Source: Cutibacterium sp. (lineage in GTDB: Bacteria; Actinomycetota; Actinomycetes; Propionibacteriales; Propionibacteriaceae). Taken from it: 64,000 nt of DNA. The position numbers were made by a program, and so were the translations under genes. The stretch lies in contig NZ_JAUNEJ010000002.1 of NCBI RefSeq assembly GCF_030525615.1, positions 223,855 to 287,854 of the forward strand, in the 5' to 3' direction. This document shows, one piece after another, positions 26,344 through 36,537 of the stretch (within the stretch, counting starts at the first letter, position 1; every line of letters begins with the position of its first letter). The notes beneath the pieces were generated by a model. The model saw only the letters and a list, made by a program, of their open reading frames with translations. It did not search any database and was not told the origin of the DNA.

Positions 26344-26898
26344 ATGATGAAGAACCGTCTCGTCGCCGCTGGAGCAACTGCTGCCCTTGCAACCGGCACC
26401 GCACTGATGGCCGTCCCGGCCCAGGCTGCCGCTCCTACTCCCGCCCCGGCTGCCACGGCCTCGAGCATCGACACCTCCAAGCTCCCGATTCAGATCGACT
26501 TCGACTGCCTCAAGAACAACGCCCAGGAGCGTCACCAGATCGAGGCCAAGATCGCCAAGATCCTCCTTCAGGATGGTGCCGTTAAGGCCAAGTCAGTGGC
26601 CATCGACTCTGCCAAGGAGATCGTCAGCACCGTGCTGAAGAACCCGGCTCTGCTGGCCAACAAGGATGCCCTCGTCAAGGAGGTCATCCAGATCGTTGTT
26701 GACAATGCCCGCGAGGCCTTCAGCGACACCTCCAGCCTCAGCGAGCTCAAGCCGCTGGCCCAGGAGATCGCCGCTAACCTCAAGGCCGCCAAGGTCTGCT
26801 TCACCATCAATCTGCCCGGCCTGAACAAGACCGAGCACGTCGGTAACCTCGGTGACTTCCAGAGCGCTGGCTGGCTTCCCGCCGAGCAGGTCCGCTGA
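26344..26898 (+). CDS. Secreted alpha-helical protein of unknown function
   Basis: A 184-residue exported protein. The signal peptide is clear (MMKNRLVAAGATAALATGTALMA, cleavage after AQA near residue 29) and is followed by a Pro/Ala/Thr linker to about residue 45. The mature domain is predicted mostly helical, with two cysteines (FDCLKNN and KVCFTI) about 95 residues apart that could form a disulfide. The ATG at 26347 is an equally good start; GGGAGGACA precedes both. I do not recognise the family. It stands alone between an IS remnant and a truncated lipase, in a disturbed stretch. Confidence 0.75.
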   Translation: MMKNRLVAAGATAALATGTALMAVPAQAAAPTPAPAATASSIDTSKLPIQIDFDCLKNNAQERHQIEAKIAKILLQDGAVKAKSVAIDSAKEIVSTVLKNPALLANKDALVKEVIQIVVDNAREAFSDTSSLSELKPLAQEIAANLKAAKVCFTINLPGLNKTEHVGNLGDFQSAGWLPAEQVR

Positions 26899-26936
26899 AT
26901 TCTTACTGCGCACAACTGAATTCTGACGGCGCACAA
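26895..26936. repeat. 21-bp tandem direct repeat at the end of the secreted-protein gene
   Basis: CTGAATTCTTACTGCGCACAA (26895-26915) is followed at once by a copy (26916-26936) that differs at two bases. The first copy includes the TGA stop of the preceding gene. Confidence 0.7.
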
Positions 26937-27002
26937 CCGCATGTGATTCATGTCGCCTGGCCAGGTGGGGTTGCAGAGTAATCTGCAGCCCCACCTCGCT
27001 AT

Positions 27003-27386
27003 GTGCCCATCTCGCTACCTGTCTTTTCTCCACCGCGTACCATCGCTCCAGCATCCGCAGTTGCGGAACCAGTCGCCGCAGTTTCTGCCCAACCGAAACT
27101 CACCACCGGGTACGTCACCAGCACCGACCACTGGGGCACCAAGCTCTTCTTCCGCAAAAACATCGTCCCGAACGCCAAGGGAGCTGTCGTCATCGTCCAC
27201 GGTGCCGCTGAGCACTCTGGCCGTTATGACTGCCTGGTCAAGCGCCTTAATGACGCCGGCTACTCCACTTACCGCTTCGACCACCGCGGCCACGGAGCCC
27301 TGCGCCTGGCAATGCCGCTACCTGAGAATTCGAAGAACTCACCCAGAATGTCAGCCGCCCCCGGCGTTGCGTTTTTCCCCGCATGA
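27003..27386 (+). pseudogene. Truncated alpha/beta hydrolase (monoacylglycerol-lipase type)
   Basis: From about 27090 the frame reads as the first third of a lysophospholipase or monoacylglycerol lipase: YVTSTDHWGTKLFF, the oxyanion strand AVVIVHGAAEHSGRYDCLVK, and YSTYRFDHRGHG. Immediately after DHRGHG, where a functional enzyme would continue to the GxSxG nucleophile, homology ends and the frame closes about 30 codons later. The catalytic serine, acid and histidine are all missing. The 5' end also lacks a clean signal peptide. This is a deletion remnant of a probably secreted lipase. Confidence 0.75.
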
Positions 27387-27407
27387 AGTCGGCCCTAATC
27401 TAAAAGC

Positions 27408-28967
27408 GTGAGTGTCTACCCGCGTCGCTCGATACGAGCCCTGGCCATTGCCTTGGTGGCCCTTCTCCCGCTTGGAGCGTGCGCTCACCACGACGGCTCA
27501 CCCACGCCCTCACCGTCGGATATTCATGCTGCCTTGAAGTCCACATCGGTCCCCGCCAGCAATGTGTCTGGTGCCTCCATGACGACGACTTCTTTGGACA
27601 CGCCATCCGAGATTTCTGTCAAGGTGCCCACCATCACCAAGGCACGCAATCTTAGCCAGGCCATCGAGGTCGTCCGGGAGCGCACACTGCGTGGAGCCGC
27701 ATGGCAGTCAGCATCCAAGGTGACCATGACAGGCCATTTCACGTCGTCGACGACTGATCTGCTCGGTGTGGAGCTGCACGCTGATGTCGTCAAGGACAAG
27801 AAGACCTCCACAGCCACGACGACCCTGTGGTACGACGCCACGATGAAGCAGACCTTGTCCGCCAGCGCCCTCATCTCTTGGCCCGACTGGCCGAAATTCA
27901 GCCAACAGGTCGTCAAGGTTGCCCAGGCCGACGGCCTTGACGGCAAAAAAGCCGAGGCTGCCCTTCAGCAGCAGCAGGCTCCCTACGGAACCGGCCCCGC
28001 CCTGTCTTTCGACAGCAAGGGAAATATGCTCGTCCGCTTCCCTGCGGGGGCTATCGACCAGGCGCAGCGCACCATCATGATCGACGCCGACACGATCTCC
28101 CCCATGCTCAGCGAACTTGGTCAGAAGGCATTGGGAGCGTCCCTCCATCCGACCCCGTTCACCGGCACCCCCTCAACGGATGTGACCTGGTTCACCAAGC
28201 TCAAGACCGACCCGAAGCCAGCGGATTCGCCCAATACCAAACCTGTTCCGGGGGGTCGTCCTGCCAAGTCGGCTGGTAAGCCCTCTCATCCCTCGACGGC
28301 GATTGGCGTCGACTGCATCGTCGAGAAATGCGTCGCCTTGACCTACGATGACGGCCCAGCCGACACCACGGACAAGGTCGCGCAAAGCTTGTTGTCGGCC
28401 CAGGCTACGGCCACCTTCTTCCAAGTCGGAACTAACGTCGAAGCCCACCCGGACACCACCACAATGCTTGCCGGTTCAGGTTTTGAGGTTGGCAGCCACT
28501 CGGCGAGCAACCAGACTCTGACGGAGCTCGGCTCTGAGGGGCGAACCTCCGAAATCACTGACGCAGCGAATGCACTCAGCAAGCTCACCGGTCGTCCGAC
28601 TATGCTTTTCCGCCCCCCCTATGGCGCGCATAACGAGCGGGTCGACGCGACCATGGCCGAGCAAAACCTCGCGATGATTAACTGGACGGCGGATTCCAAC
28701 GACTGGAAAGACCGTGACGCGGCCAAGATCACCCAGACCGTGACCGAATACGCGACTACGTACACCCAGCCGATCATCGTGCTCCATGACACCTATCCCT
28801 CGACGGCTGACGCCACCAGCGACCTCATCAATGCCCTACGCAAGGAAGACCTGACTCTCGTCACCGTTTCTGAGCTGACAGTCAACACTGGAGGCTTGGA
28901 GGCCGGCAAGGTCTACTGTCGGGGAACTGCCGTCAATCAAACTGGCTTTGGCTGCGAGTCTTCCTGA
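27408..28967 (+). CDS. Polysaccharide deacetylase (NodB domain) lipoprotein
   Basis: A 519-residue exported protein. The N terminus has a basic head, a hydrophobic run and a lipobox LPLGACAHH, so it is probably a lipoprotein. Residues about 50-270 are an unrecognised domain. The NodB deacetylase domain starts near 300: TYDDGP (D314, D315), GSHSASN, RPPYGAHNERVDA, WTADSNDWKDRD and the LHD motif VLHDTYP. The metal-binding motif normally reads H-(S/T)-x-x-H; here it is H364-S-A-S-N368, so one ligand is changed. Likely substrates are peptidoglycan or another N-acetylated glycan. It starts at GTG 27408 without an obvious ribosome site. Confidence 0.85.
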   Translation: MSVYPRRSIRALAIALVALLPLGACAHHDGSPTPSPSDIHAALKSTSVPASNVSGASMTTTSLDTPSEISVKVPTITKARNLSQAIEVVRERTLRGAAWQSASKVTMTGHFTSSTTDLLGVELHADVVKDKKTSTATTTLWYDATMKQTLSASALISWPDWPKFSQQVVKVAQADGLDGKKAEAALQQQQAPYGTGPALSFDSKGNMLVRFPAGAIDQAQRTIMIDADTISPMLSELGQKALGASLHPTPFTGTPSTDVTWFTKLKTDPKPADSPNTKPVPGGRPAKSAGKPSHPSTAIGVDCIVEKCVALTYDDGPADTTDKVAQSLLSAQATATFFQVGTNVEAHPDTTTMLAGSGFEVGSHSASNQTLTELGSEGRTSEITDAANALSKLTGRPTMLFRPPYGAHNERVDATMAEQNLAMINWTADSNDWKDRDAAKITQTVTEYATTYTQPIIVLHDTYPSTADATSDLINALRKEDLTLVTVSELTVNTGGLEAGKVYCRGTAVNQTGFGCESS

Positions 28968-29030
28968 GCACCCGCACACATCCCCCGTCTCTCTGACGAC
29001 GTACTTCTGGCTACCGAACCGCTGACTAGC

Positions 29031-30854
29031 TCAGGCCTTGCGCGCAACCTTGCGCAAGAACGGCCTCAGTAGGTCCATAACCTCATCAATGTGCAGCACC
29101 TTTGCCATAACGAGGACGATCCCGATGAAGAGCACACCGCCAACGAGTGTTCCGCCAGCGTGGCCAATCCAGGCACCGTGCCCGGCAGCGTCAAGGCCGT
29201 GGGCAACGGCGTAGGTGGGAACGGCAGCAACGATCGACGCCAGGAACAGCTTGAGCCACAGCCGGTGGACCCTCCCCATGCCAATCCCGCCAAGCTGGCG
29301 AGAAGCAACAATGATCCACGCGACCGCTCCCACCAGGCTGGCGAGGGTCTGCGCCGCTGCCACGACGAGCAAGGCTGCCTGCGGGGGAAAAAGAAACATC
29401 GTCACCAGAATGATGAGTTGGGTGCCGGTAGCGACCGTCTGCATAATGAGGTTCAGTTTGCCGTCCTCGCGAGCGAAGCAGTAACGCTGCTGCAGAGTCG
29501 TAATACCAAAGGGCAACAGGCCAATACCCATAATCGCGACTGCCCCGGCCAGCCCATCGACCTGGCTGGGTTCCAGGGAGAAGACCGTCTGGACTCCCGG
29601 GCGAGCCAGCACCACCATAGCCAGGGAACACGGAATGATCGCCAAGGCGGGCATTTCCAGTCCCTGTCGTAGCAGTTTCTTCATAGCGGTGTCGTTGCCG
29701 TCAGCATTGGCTCGACTCATCCGGGGGAACAAAGCGGTAAGGATTGACGTCGTGATTAAGCTTTGCGGCAGCATGAAGATGAGAAAGGCGTTGTCGTAGG
29801 CACTGATTGATGACGACACCTCGGGATGCATGAGACGCACATGAGAGAGCATCTTCTTCATAATGATGCCAGCGAGTTGGGCGATGACCAATGCCGTGAA
29901 GGTCCATGCCGTGATACGCGCCGCTGCTCCCAGCCCGTAGCCACGAATACCCCACCGAGGCCGCCAGCGGAACCCGCCTCGGCGCAACGGGATAATGAGG
30001 AACAACCCCTGAATGACAATACCCAGGGTTGTCGTACCGGCCAGGACCCACACCATCTCCGGCGTCCAGGAAGCCGGGTCCGGATGGGCACCAAACTGCA
30101 CCAGGAACCACACCAGACCGGCGATCTGCACGATGTTTGCCAGCACCGGACTCCACATGAACGAGGCGAACTGGTTTCGCGCGTTGAGGACCTGCCCAAG
30201 GATCGCATAAAGGCCGTAGAAAAAGATCTGCGGCATACAGATAAGGCCGAAGAACACCGTCAGGTGACGTGTCGCCCCGCTGGAAGAGAAGTAGAGATCG
30301 AGCAGCCACGGCGACGCCGCAGTCGCCACGATCGTCACGACGAGGACCGATAAAAAGGACACCGTCAGCAATCGGTCGACGAATTCTTGACCGCCGTCAG
30401 GCTGCTTCATCGCCTTAGTGATCTGCGGAATGAGGATGGCGTTCAAAACTCCCGCGCTCAGCAGGATGAACACCACATTCGGCAGTGTGTTGGCGGCCTG
30501 GAAGGCGTCGAGGGCCAACGAGGTACCTGCGGCAATGACGGTCAGCAGGTAGGTCCGGACGAATCCGAGGATTCGCGAGACCATTGTTCCAGCCGCCATC
30601 ACCGCGCTTGCCCGAAGCAGCGACCCCTCTGCCGGGACATTCGCGGCAGCTGTCGGAACCTCAGCGTCAATCCGTGGAATGACCCGAGTGCGATCGATGT
30701 CGTCCTCGGGGTCCAGATGGGTCAGCGCATGGGATGAATAATCGACGCCGAAGGTCGTGGCGTCGATGTCAAGACTGTCGTAGACGTCGACTGGTGGAGC
30801 CGTCTCCGGGAGGTGAAGGAGGTCATAAACATCGTCGGCGCTAGGTCCAGCCAT
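29031..30854 (-). CDS. murJ: Lipid II flippase MurJ
   Basis: A 607-residue polytopic membrane protein of the MATE/MOP superfamily. About the first 85 residues are a soluble, acidic extension (DDVYDLLHLPETAPP), common in actinobacterial MurJ. After that come about 14 hydrophobic segments, beginning with ASAVMAAGTMVSRILGFVRTYLL, the family's conserved first helix. MurJ moves the peptidoglycan precursor lipid II across the membrane. It lies 7 bases after lysC on the same strand and diverges from the class A PBP gene, so cell-wall genes cluster here. Confidence 0.93.
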   Translation of the reverse strand: MAGPSADDVYDLLHLPETAPPVDVYDSLDIDATTFGVDYSSHALTHLDPEDDIDRTRVIPRIDAEVPTAAANVPAEGSLLRASAVMAAGTMVSRILGFVRTYLLTVIAAGTSLALDAFQAANTLPNVVFILLSAGVLNAILIPQITKAMKQPDGGQEFVDRLLTVSFLSVLVVTIVATAASPWLLDLYFSSSGATRHLTVFFGLICMPQIFFYGLYAILGQVLNARNQFASFMWSPVLANIVQIAGLVWFLVQFGAHPDPASWTPEMVWVLAGTTTLGIVIQGLFLIIPLRRGGFRWRPRWGIRGYGLGAAARITAWTFTALVIAQLAGIIMKKMLSHVRLMHPEVSSSISAYDNAFLIFMLPQSLITTSILTALFPRMSRANADGNDTAMKKLLRQGLEMPALAIIPCSLAMVVLARPGVQTVFSLEPSQVDGLAGAVAIMGIGLLPFGITTLQQRYCFAREDGKLNLIMQTVATGTQLIILVTMFLFPPQAALLVVAAAQTLASLVGAVAWIIVASRQLGGIGMGRVHRLWLKLFLASIVAAVPTYAVAHGLDAAGHGAWIGHAGGTLVGGVLFIGIVLVMAKVLHIDEVMDLLRPFLRKVARKA

Positions 30855-30861
30855 CGTCGCC

Positions 30862-32136
30862 TCAGCGGCCGGTCCCGGCGTAGACGACGGCTTCTCCCTC
30901 AGCGTCCAGCCCGAAGGCAGTGTGGGCTACACGCACGGCCTTGTCGACCTGATCGGCATCGACGACCACCGAGATCCGAATCTCCGAGGTCGAGATCATC
31001 TGCAAGTTGATGCCAGCGTCTGCCAAGGCGCGGAAAAAGGTCGAGGTGACGCCGGGGTGGGATCTCATGCCGACGCCGACCACAGACACCTTGCCGATCT
31101 GGTCGTTGTAGAGAATCTGCTCGTACCCGATCTCATCCTTGACAGCTTTTAGAGCACGGACAGCGGTCGGACCATCGCTCATTGGCAAAGTGAACGACAG
31201 ATCGGTACGGCCATTCATCACCCGGGAAGCATTCTGGACGATCATGTCGATGTTGATGTCAGCGCGCGCGATGATGTCGAAGATCTGGGCGGCCCGACCC
31301 ACCGCGTCGGGAATACCGGCGATGGTGATTTTGGCCTCCGAGCGGTCATGGGCCACGCCTGAAATAATGGCCTCTTCCATGTCAGATCCCTTCGTGATAT
31401 CGGCAAGGTCCTTAACCCAGGTGCCGGGTTTGTCAGAGAACGAGGAGCGCACGTGAACCGGCACATCCTCGCGGCGGGCGTACTCGACGCAACGCAGATG
31501 GAGAATTTTCGCGCCACAGGCAGCCATCTCGAGCATTTCCTCGTAGGAGATCTCGGGGATACGGCGAGCACCGGTCACGATACGTGGGTCGGCGGTAAAC
31601 ACCCCATCGACGTCGGAGTAGATCTCGCAATAATCAGCGTGCAGCGAGCTGGCGAGCGCCACCGCAGTGGTGTCCGATGCACCGCGCCCCAAAGTGGTGA
31701 CATCCTTCGTCGTCTGTGAAACACCTTGGAATCCCGCCACGATGACGACATCCCCGGCTTCCAAGGACGTCACTATGCGTCCAGGGGTGATGTCAATAAT
31801 GCGGGCATTGCCATGGGCGGCGGTCGTGATGACACCAGCTTGTGAACCAGTGTAGGAACGTGCCGGGATCCCCAGATCGGACAAGGCCATCGCCAGCAGC
31901 GCGGCAGACTGACGCTCACCGGTTGTCAGGAGCATATCGAGTTCTCGCGGAGCTGGCTGAGGTGACACCTCAAGGGCCAGGTCCATCAGGTCGTCAGTGG
32001 TATCACCCATGGCAGAGATGACGACGACAACATCATTTCCGGCCTGCTTGGTTGCTGCAATCCGGCGCGCTACGCGCTTGATCGAGGCGGCGTCGGCCAC
32101 CGAGGACCCGCCGAACTTCTGGACGACTCGCGTCAT
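30862..32136 (-). CDS. lysC: Aspartate kinase
   Basis: A 424-residue enzyme catalysing the first step of the aspartate pathway (lysine, threonine, methionine, diaminopimelate). The kinase domain starts with [13 protein letters not shown] and includes [17 protein letters not shown] and [13 protein letters not shown]. The C-terminal third has two ACT domains ([39 protein letters not shown]) that bind feedback inhibitors. Many relatives also make the C-terminal part alone from an internal start; I cannot tell if that happens here. It is followed closely by murJ; diaminopimelate links the two. Confidence 0.96.
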   Translation of the reverse strand: MTRVVQKFGGSSVADAASIKRVARRIAATKQAGNDVVVVISAMGDTTDDLMDLALEVSPQPAPRELDMLLTTGERQSAALLAMALSDLGIPARSYTGSQAGVITTAAHGNARIIDITPGRIVTSLEAGDVVIVAGFQGVSQTTKDVTTLGRGASDTTAVALASSLHADYCEIYSDVDGVFTADPRIVTGARRIPEISYEEMLEMAACGAKILHLRCVEYARREDVPVHVRSSFSDKPGTWVKDLADITKGSDMEEAIISGVAHDRSEAKITIAGIPDAVGRAAQIFDIIARADINIDMIVQNASRVMNGRTDLSFTLPMSDGPTAVRALKAVKDEIGYEQILYNDQIGKVSVVGVGMRSHPGVTSTFFRALADAGINLQMISTSEIRISVVVDADQVDKAVRVAHTAFGLDAEGEAVVYAGTGR

Positions 32137-32343
32137 CTACCCTCCTGCCAGGTTTGTAACCGGCGTCAGACAGCGATCCCTCCGTGGTCAGAACGGGAGC
32201 GCCCCGGTCTGTTGCTGAACCACCATGACGTGACCGGAACCGTCAGGCGCGATTGCCACGATAGTAGGAACACACAGGTAAACCTGCGAACGACCGGCCT
32301 GTGGCATTCAGGTGTGTCTGAACTCTCACGTATTCTTAAGGTC

Positions 32344-34794
32344 ATGCGCTCAGACAGGCAAGGCAAGCTTTATTCCTTGGCGATGTTCGGAATCGTCAGC
32401 ATCCTGGCCGGATTGCTGGCAGCCGGGTTCGTCGTGCCTGTCGCCGCTGTGGCTGGCAGCACCACGAAGCTGGTGGCCACCAGCATGGAAGATCTGCCTG
32501 CGGAATTGATGAGTGCTTCGCAGGCCCAGAAGTCCCAGATCCTGATGGCAGACGGTTCAGTACTGGCCACCTTCTACGACGAGAACCGTGAGTACGTTCC
32601 GCTGTCAAAAATCTCCACGCAGATGCAGACCGCTCAGGTCGCCATTGAGGACAACCGCTTCTTCTCTCATGGTGCGATTGACCTCAAAGGCACCACCCGC
32701 GCATTGGTGACGAATCTTGCCGGATCAGCCCGTCAGGGTGGGTCGACCTTGACCCAGCAATACGTCAAGCAGATACGCATTGAGGCAGCCGTCGCGGCTG
32801 GCAACGAGGCGGGCGTCCAGGCCGCCCAAGAGCCCACAATCACCCGAAAAGTGCAGGAACTGCGTTACGCGGTGGCGCTGGAAAAGAAACTCTCCAAGAA
32901 GCAGATCTTGGAGCGTTACCTCAACATTGCCTATTACGGTGACGGCGCATATGGCGTCGAGGCGGCGGCCCACCATTATTTCGGGACGACGGCTGCCAAT
33001 CTTGACCTTGCGCAGTCAGCCATGCTCGCTGGCATAGTGCAAAACCCGGTCGCTTATAATCCGGTGAACCACCCCGAGGCCGCCATGAACCGCCGAAACA
33101 TCGTGTTAGGCCGCATGGCTCAACTCAAACTCATCAGCACCGACGAGGCTCGCGAGGCGGAGGCGGTCGTCTTCGACAAATCGAAGGTGGCCTATCCGAA
33201 GAACGGCTGCATTTCCTCAAAGTATCCCTTCGTCTGTGACTATGCCTACCGCTCCCTACTGACGATGCCCAGCTTGGGCAAGAACCCTTCCGAGCGGGCC
33301 AAGATGGTCAAACGTGGTGGTCTGACGATTCAGACGAATATCGACCCCAAGGCTCAGGATGCCGCCCAGAAGGCCGTCTCCGAGGTCGTTGGCCCCAAGG
33401 ACCCGGTCATTGCTGGCACGGCAATTGTTCAGCCTGGTACCGGATTAATCATGGCGATGGCTCAGTCGCGTCCTGTCATGGGCCAGAAGCCCGGAGAAAC
33501 CTATTACAACTACATGGCTCCCGCCTCCATGGGTGGAGCCACTGGTTTTCAGGCAGGTTCAACTTTTAAGGCTTTCACGGCGGCAGCAGCCCTCAAAAAG
33601 GGGATACCGATCAACAAGCGCTATGACGCCGAGTACCGAATGGACTTCACCGGAGAGACCTTCACTAATTGCAAGGGCAACTTCAAGTCGGGTCCCTTCC
33701 CGGTCAAAAACTCCACGAGCCGCTCAGGGGTCATGGATTTGAGTGAGGCTGCGGCGTGGTCGGTGAACACCTACTTCGTCCAGCTGGAACAAGAAGTCGG
33801 CATGTGTGACGTCACCAAGATGGCTCAAAACACTGGGGTCCAGCTTTCCAACGGCAAGGACATCGTCAGCAGTTTCCAGAATGTGCCGTCATTTACCCTT
33901 GGTACCGCATACGTGTCACCGCTGTCGATGGCTTCGGCCTACGCCACTTTTGCCTCGCGCGGTATCACGTGTGATCCGATCATTCTGAAGTCGGTCAAGA
34001 ACCGTGATGGCTCTGCTCTCAAAGTGCCGACCGGCAACTGCAAACGAATCCTGCCGCAGAAGGTCGCAGACGGCGTCAACTCGGTGCTCTCCGGCGTGAT
34101 GGACGCCACCGGCAGAGCTGCCACGATCCCGGGCGGTTACCCGCAGGCTGGTAAGACTGGTACGACCGATGATGGCGAGGCTGCCTGGTTTGACGGTTAT
34201 ACGCCGCAGGCTGCTGGTGTAGCCATGATCGCCGCTGACAGCGGCAACTCTTACTTCCGAGGTTCCGATTCGCGATCCATCAAGGGAATTCAGACATCAA
34301 CTGGGGTCTACCTGAATGGTTCTGGTGGCAGTGATGCCGGCAAGATCTACCGGGCTGCCATGGCAGGTGTCCTCAAAGGCAAACCCAAGACGGACTTTGT
34401 CTCTCCCAGCGATGAGATCAGCTATGGCAAGCTCATCACGATCCCGAACACCGACAACATGACGTATTCCGAGGCCAAGGCTGCTATTGAAAAGGCCGGA
34501 TTCCGAACAGAGAGGTGGCGTGTCTGGGACGACTCCGAACCGGGAACGTACCTCGGCTCGGATCCGGAGAGTAAGGCCCATGCCGGGAAAACCGTCGCAC
34601 TCAAGGTGTCAAAGGGTCCAGAGCCAGAACCAGAGCCGACGTACGCTCCCCCGACGCGGCAAACTCAGCCAAAGAACTCGGCTACCGCCCAACCTAGGCA
34701 GAGTCCTCCCGCCCAGCAGAACCAGCCCCGCAGCAATAACGGCGGGGGGAATCGCGGCGGCCAGCAGCCCCCTGCCTCGACAAGACCACGCTGA
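32344..34794 (+). CDS. Class A penicillin-binding protein (transglycosylase/transpeptidase)
   Basis: An 816-residue bifunctional peptidoglycan synthase. I start at the ATG at 32344 (MRSDRQGKLYSLAMFG); a GTG at 32311 is an alternative. One membrane span lies at about residues 12-36. The GT51 domain has the catalytic Glu in AIEDNRFFSHGAIDLKG (E102) and GGSTLTQQYVKQ. The transpeptidase domain has S406-T-F-K, S473-V-N and K604-T-G. A PASTA-like domain follows (ITIPNTDNMTYSEAKAAIEKAG) and then a Pro/Gln/Asn-rich tail of about 60 residues. It diverges from lysC-murJ, and the phosphoesterase gene follows one base after its stop. Confidence 0.95.
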   Translation: MRSDRQGKLYSLAMFGIVSILAGLLAAGFVVPVAAVAGSTTKLVATSMEDLPAELMSASQAQKSQILMADGSVLATFYDENREYVPLSKISTQMQTAQVAIEDNRFFSHGAIDLKGTTRALVTNLAGSARQGGSTLTQQYVKQIRIEAAVAAGNEAGVQAAQEPTITRKVQELRYAVALEKKLSKKQILERYLNIAYYGDGAYGVEAAAHHYFGTTAANLDLAQSAMLAGIVQNPVAYNPVNHPEAAMNRRNIVLGRMAQLKLISTDEAREAEAVVFDKSKVAYPKNGCISSKYPFVCDYAYRSLLTMPSLGKNPSERAKMVKRGGLTIQTNIDPKAQDAAQKAVSEVVGPKDPVIAGTAIVQPGTGLIMAMAQSRPVMGQKPGETYYNYMAPASMGGATGFQAGSTFKAFTAAAALKKGIPINKRYDAEYRMDFTGETFTNCKGNFKSGPFPVKNSTSRSGVMDLSEAAAWSVNTYFVQLEQEVGMCDVTKMAQNTGVQLSNGKDIVSSFQNVPSFTLGTAYVSPLSMASAYATFASRGITCDPIILKSVKNRDGSALKVPTGNCKRILPQKVADGVNSVLSGVMDATGRAATIPGGYPQAGKTGTTDDGEAAWFDGYTPQAAGVAMIAADSGNSYFRGSDSRSIKGIQTSTGVYLNGSGGSDAGKIYRAAMAGVLKGKPKTDFVSPSDEISYGKLITIPNTDNMTYSEAKAAIEKAGFRTERWRVWDDSEPGTYLGSDPESKAHAGKTVALKVSKGPEPEPEPTYAPPTRQTQPKNSATAQPRQSPPAQQNQPRSNNGGGNRGGQQPPASTRPR

Positions 34795-34795
34795 C

Positions 34796-35698
34796 ATGAG
34801 ACCTTTTCTGAAGGTGGCTGTCGGGGTCGGTGGAGTCGGAGTCGCTGGTGCGACCTATGGCGTCATTGAGGCCCATCGATTCGTGATACGTCACGTCGAG
34901 GTTCCGGTGCTCACGCCTGGTAGTTCATCCCTCCGGGTGCTACACATCTCGGACTTCCACATGCTGGCTCGTCAAAAGGCCAAGCGGGAGTTCATTCGTG
35001 GGTTGGCTGACCTCGAACCAGACCTCGTCATCGACACCGGCGACAACTTCTGTTCGGCTGACTCCCTACAGCCCCTCCTTGATGACATGAAAGGACTTTT
35101 GGGGTGTCCCGGAGCCTTCGTCTTTGGGTCGAATGATTATCTGGTGCCCGCCTTCAAGAACCCATTGTCGTATCTGTTGCATGGGCGTTCACAAGGGTCA
35201 GAGAGACCTGCACCGGAGCTTCCTCACGAGGAGTTGCGGCAAGCGTTCACCGACGCAGGCTGGCTAGACCTCAACGACAAGGCAGGCGAGGTGGAGGTGG
35301 CCGGCCATCGGCTTGCTTTCCGCGGTACCGACGACGCCCACCACGACCGAGACCATTATGAGAAGGTCGCGGGACCCGCAGATGGTGACGCAGACCTCAA
35401 CATCGGCGTCACCCATGCGCCTTACCTCAAGATTCTTGACGCCATGGTCGGCGACGGCATGGACATCGTGTTCGCCGGGCACACCCACGGAGGACAGGTG
35501 TGTCTTCCCGGCAAAGGAGCCATTATCACCAACTGCGACCTGGACACCGGACGGGTCAAAGGATTGTCACAACACAGCAGCGATGGACGCACCGGATGGT
35601 TACACGTCTCGGCCGGAGTGGGGTGTTCCCCCTTCGCTCCATATCGGACGTTCTGCCGTCCGGAAGTTACACTTTTGACGCTTGTTTCACGGTCGTGA
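34796..35698 (+). CDS. Membrane-anchored metallophosphoesterase (YkuE-like)
   Basis: A 300-residue protein. The ATG at 34796 lies one base after the PBP stop, so the two are cotranscribed and probably coupled. An N-terminal hydrophobic segment (VAVGVGGVGVAGATYGVI) anchors it. The calcineurin-like domain has the metal motifs HISDFHM, DTGDNF, GSNDY in place of GNHD, and VFAGHTHGGQV. YkuE-type enzymes act on the outer membrane face; a cell-wall or lipid-carrier substrate fits the neighbour. The change from His to Asp in the third motif (G-S-N-D rather than G-N-H-D) is shared with some actinobacterial relatives. Confidence 0.9.
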   Translation: MRPFLKVAVGVGGVGVAGATYGVIEAHRFVIRHVEVPVLTPGSSSLRVLHISDFHMLARQKAKREFIRGLADLEPDLVIDTGDNFCSADSLQPLLDDMKGLLGCPGAFVFGSNDYLVPAFKNPLSYLLHGRSQGSERPAPELPHEELRQAFTDAGWLDLNDKAGEVEVAGHRLAFRGTDDAHHDRDHYEKVAGPADGDADLNIGVTHAPYLKILDAMVGDGMDIVFAGHTHGGQVCLPGKGAIITNCDLDTGRVKGLSQHSSDGRTGWLHVSAGVGCSPFAPYRTFCRPEVTLLTLVSRS

Positions 35699-35779
35699 TG
35701 ACGATCGGCTTGGCGCTTTCACCCAAGCTAGGTTAAAGTATTCGATGGTCTTCCCACTGAGGAGGGTGACCGTGGTCAC

Positions 35780-35855
<76 letters not shown>

Positions 35856-35982
35856 TTCGGTTTTCTGTTCCCTGACAGTGATCGTCAGTAGGTATCTTCT
35901 TTCACCTCGTCACGCGGTACCGGAATACTTCCGTCTCCAGAGTCGTTGTCGTCACTGAACACGACTGAAGGAGGACATATAC

Positions 35983-36522
35983 ATGACTGCACGCGCACTC
36001 ATCGCCGTCACCGACTTCGGCGTTGAAGAGGCTGAGATCGTTGAGCCCCTCAACGCTCTCAAGAAGGCTGGTATCGAGGTGACCGTCGCCTCCAACAGCG
36101 GCGAAAACATCCAGACCGTTACCGGCGACAAGAACTGGGCCTCCACCGTCGACGCCGACTCCAAGCTGTCTGACGCCAAAGCAGCCGACTACGACCTGCT
36201 CGTCATCCCCGGCGGCACCGTCAACGCGGATGCCCTGCGTGTCGACGAGGACGGCCGCCGTCTCGTCAAAGAGTTCTCCTCTGCTGGTAAGCCAGTCGGA
36301 GCCATCTGCCACGGACCGTGGGTCCTCATCGACGCGGGCGTAGCCAAGAGCAAGAAACTGACCTCCTATATCTCCATCCGCCCCGATCTTGAGAACGCCG
36401 GGGCGAACTGGGTGGACGAGGAGCTTGTCCGCTGCCCTGGCAACGACTGGGTGCTCATCACCTCACGCAACCCCAACGATCTTCCGGCCTTCACCAAGGC
36501 ACTGGTCGACGAAGTCGCCTGA
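35983..36522 (+). CDS. DJ-1/PfpI family protein (PfpI/YhbO type)
   Basis: A 179-residue cytosolic protein of the DJ-1/PfpI fold. The nucleophile elbow is AICHGPW, with the conserved Cys followed by His, as in PfpI/YhbO. Other markers are VTDFGVEEAEIVEPLNALKKAG and LVIPGGTVNADALR. Family members are described as intracellular peptidases, glyoxalase III-like enzymes or deglycases, so a stress role is likely but the reaction is uncertain. A strong ribosome site (GAAGGAGG) precedes the ATG. It is a single gene closed by a perfect hairpin. Confidence 0.92.
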   Translation: MTARALIAVTDFGVEEAEIVEPLNALKKAGIEVTVASNSGENIQTVTGDKNWASTVDADSKLSDAKAADYDLLVIPGGTVNADALRVDEDGRRLVKEFSSAGKPVGAICHGPWVLIDAGVAKSKKLTSYISIRPDLENAGANWVDEELVRCPGNDWVLITSRNPNDLPAFTKALVDEVA

Positions 36523-36537
36523 CTTCACCTCATGACA

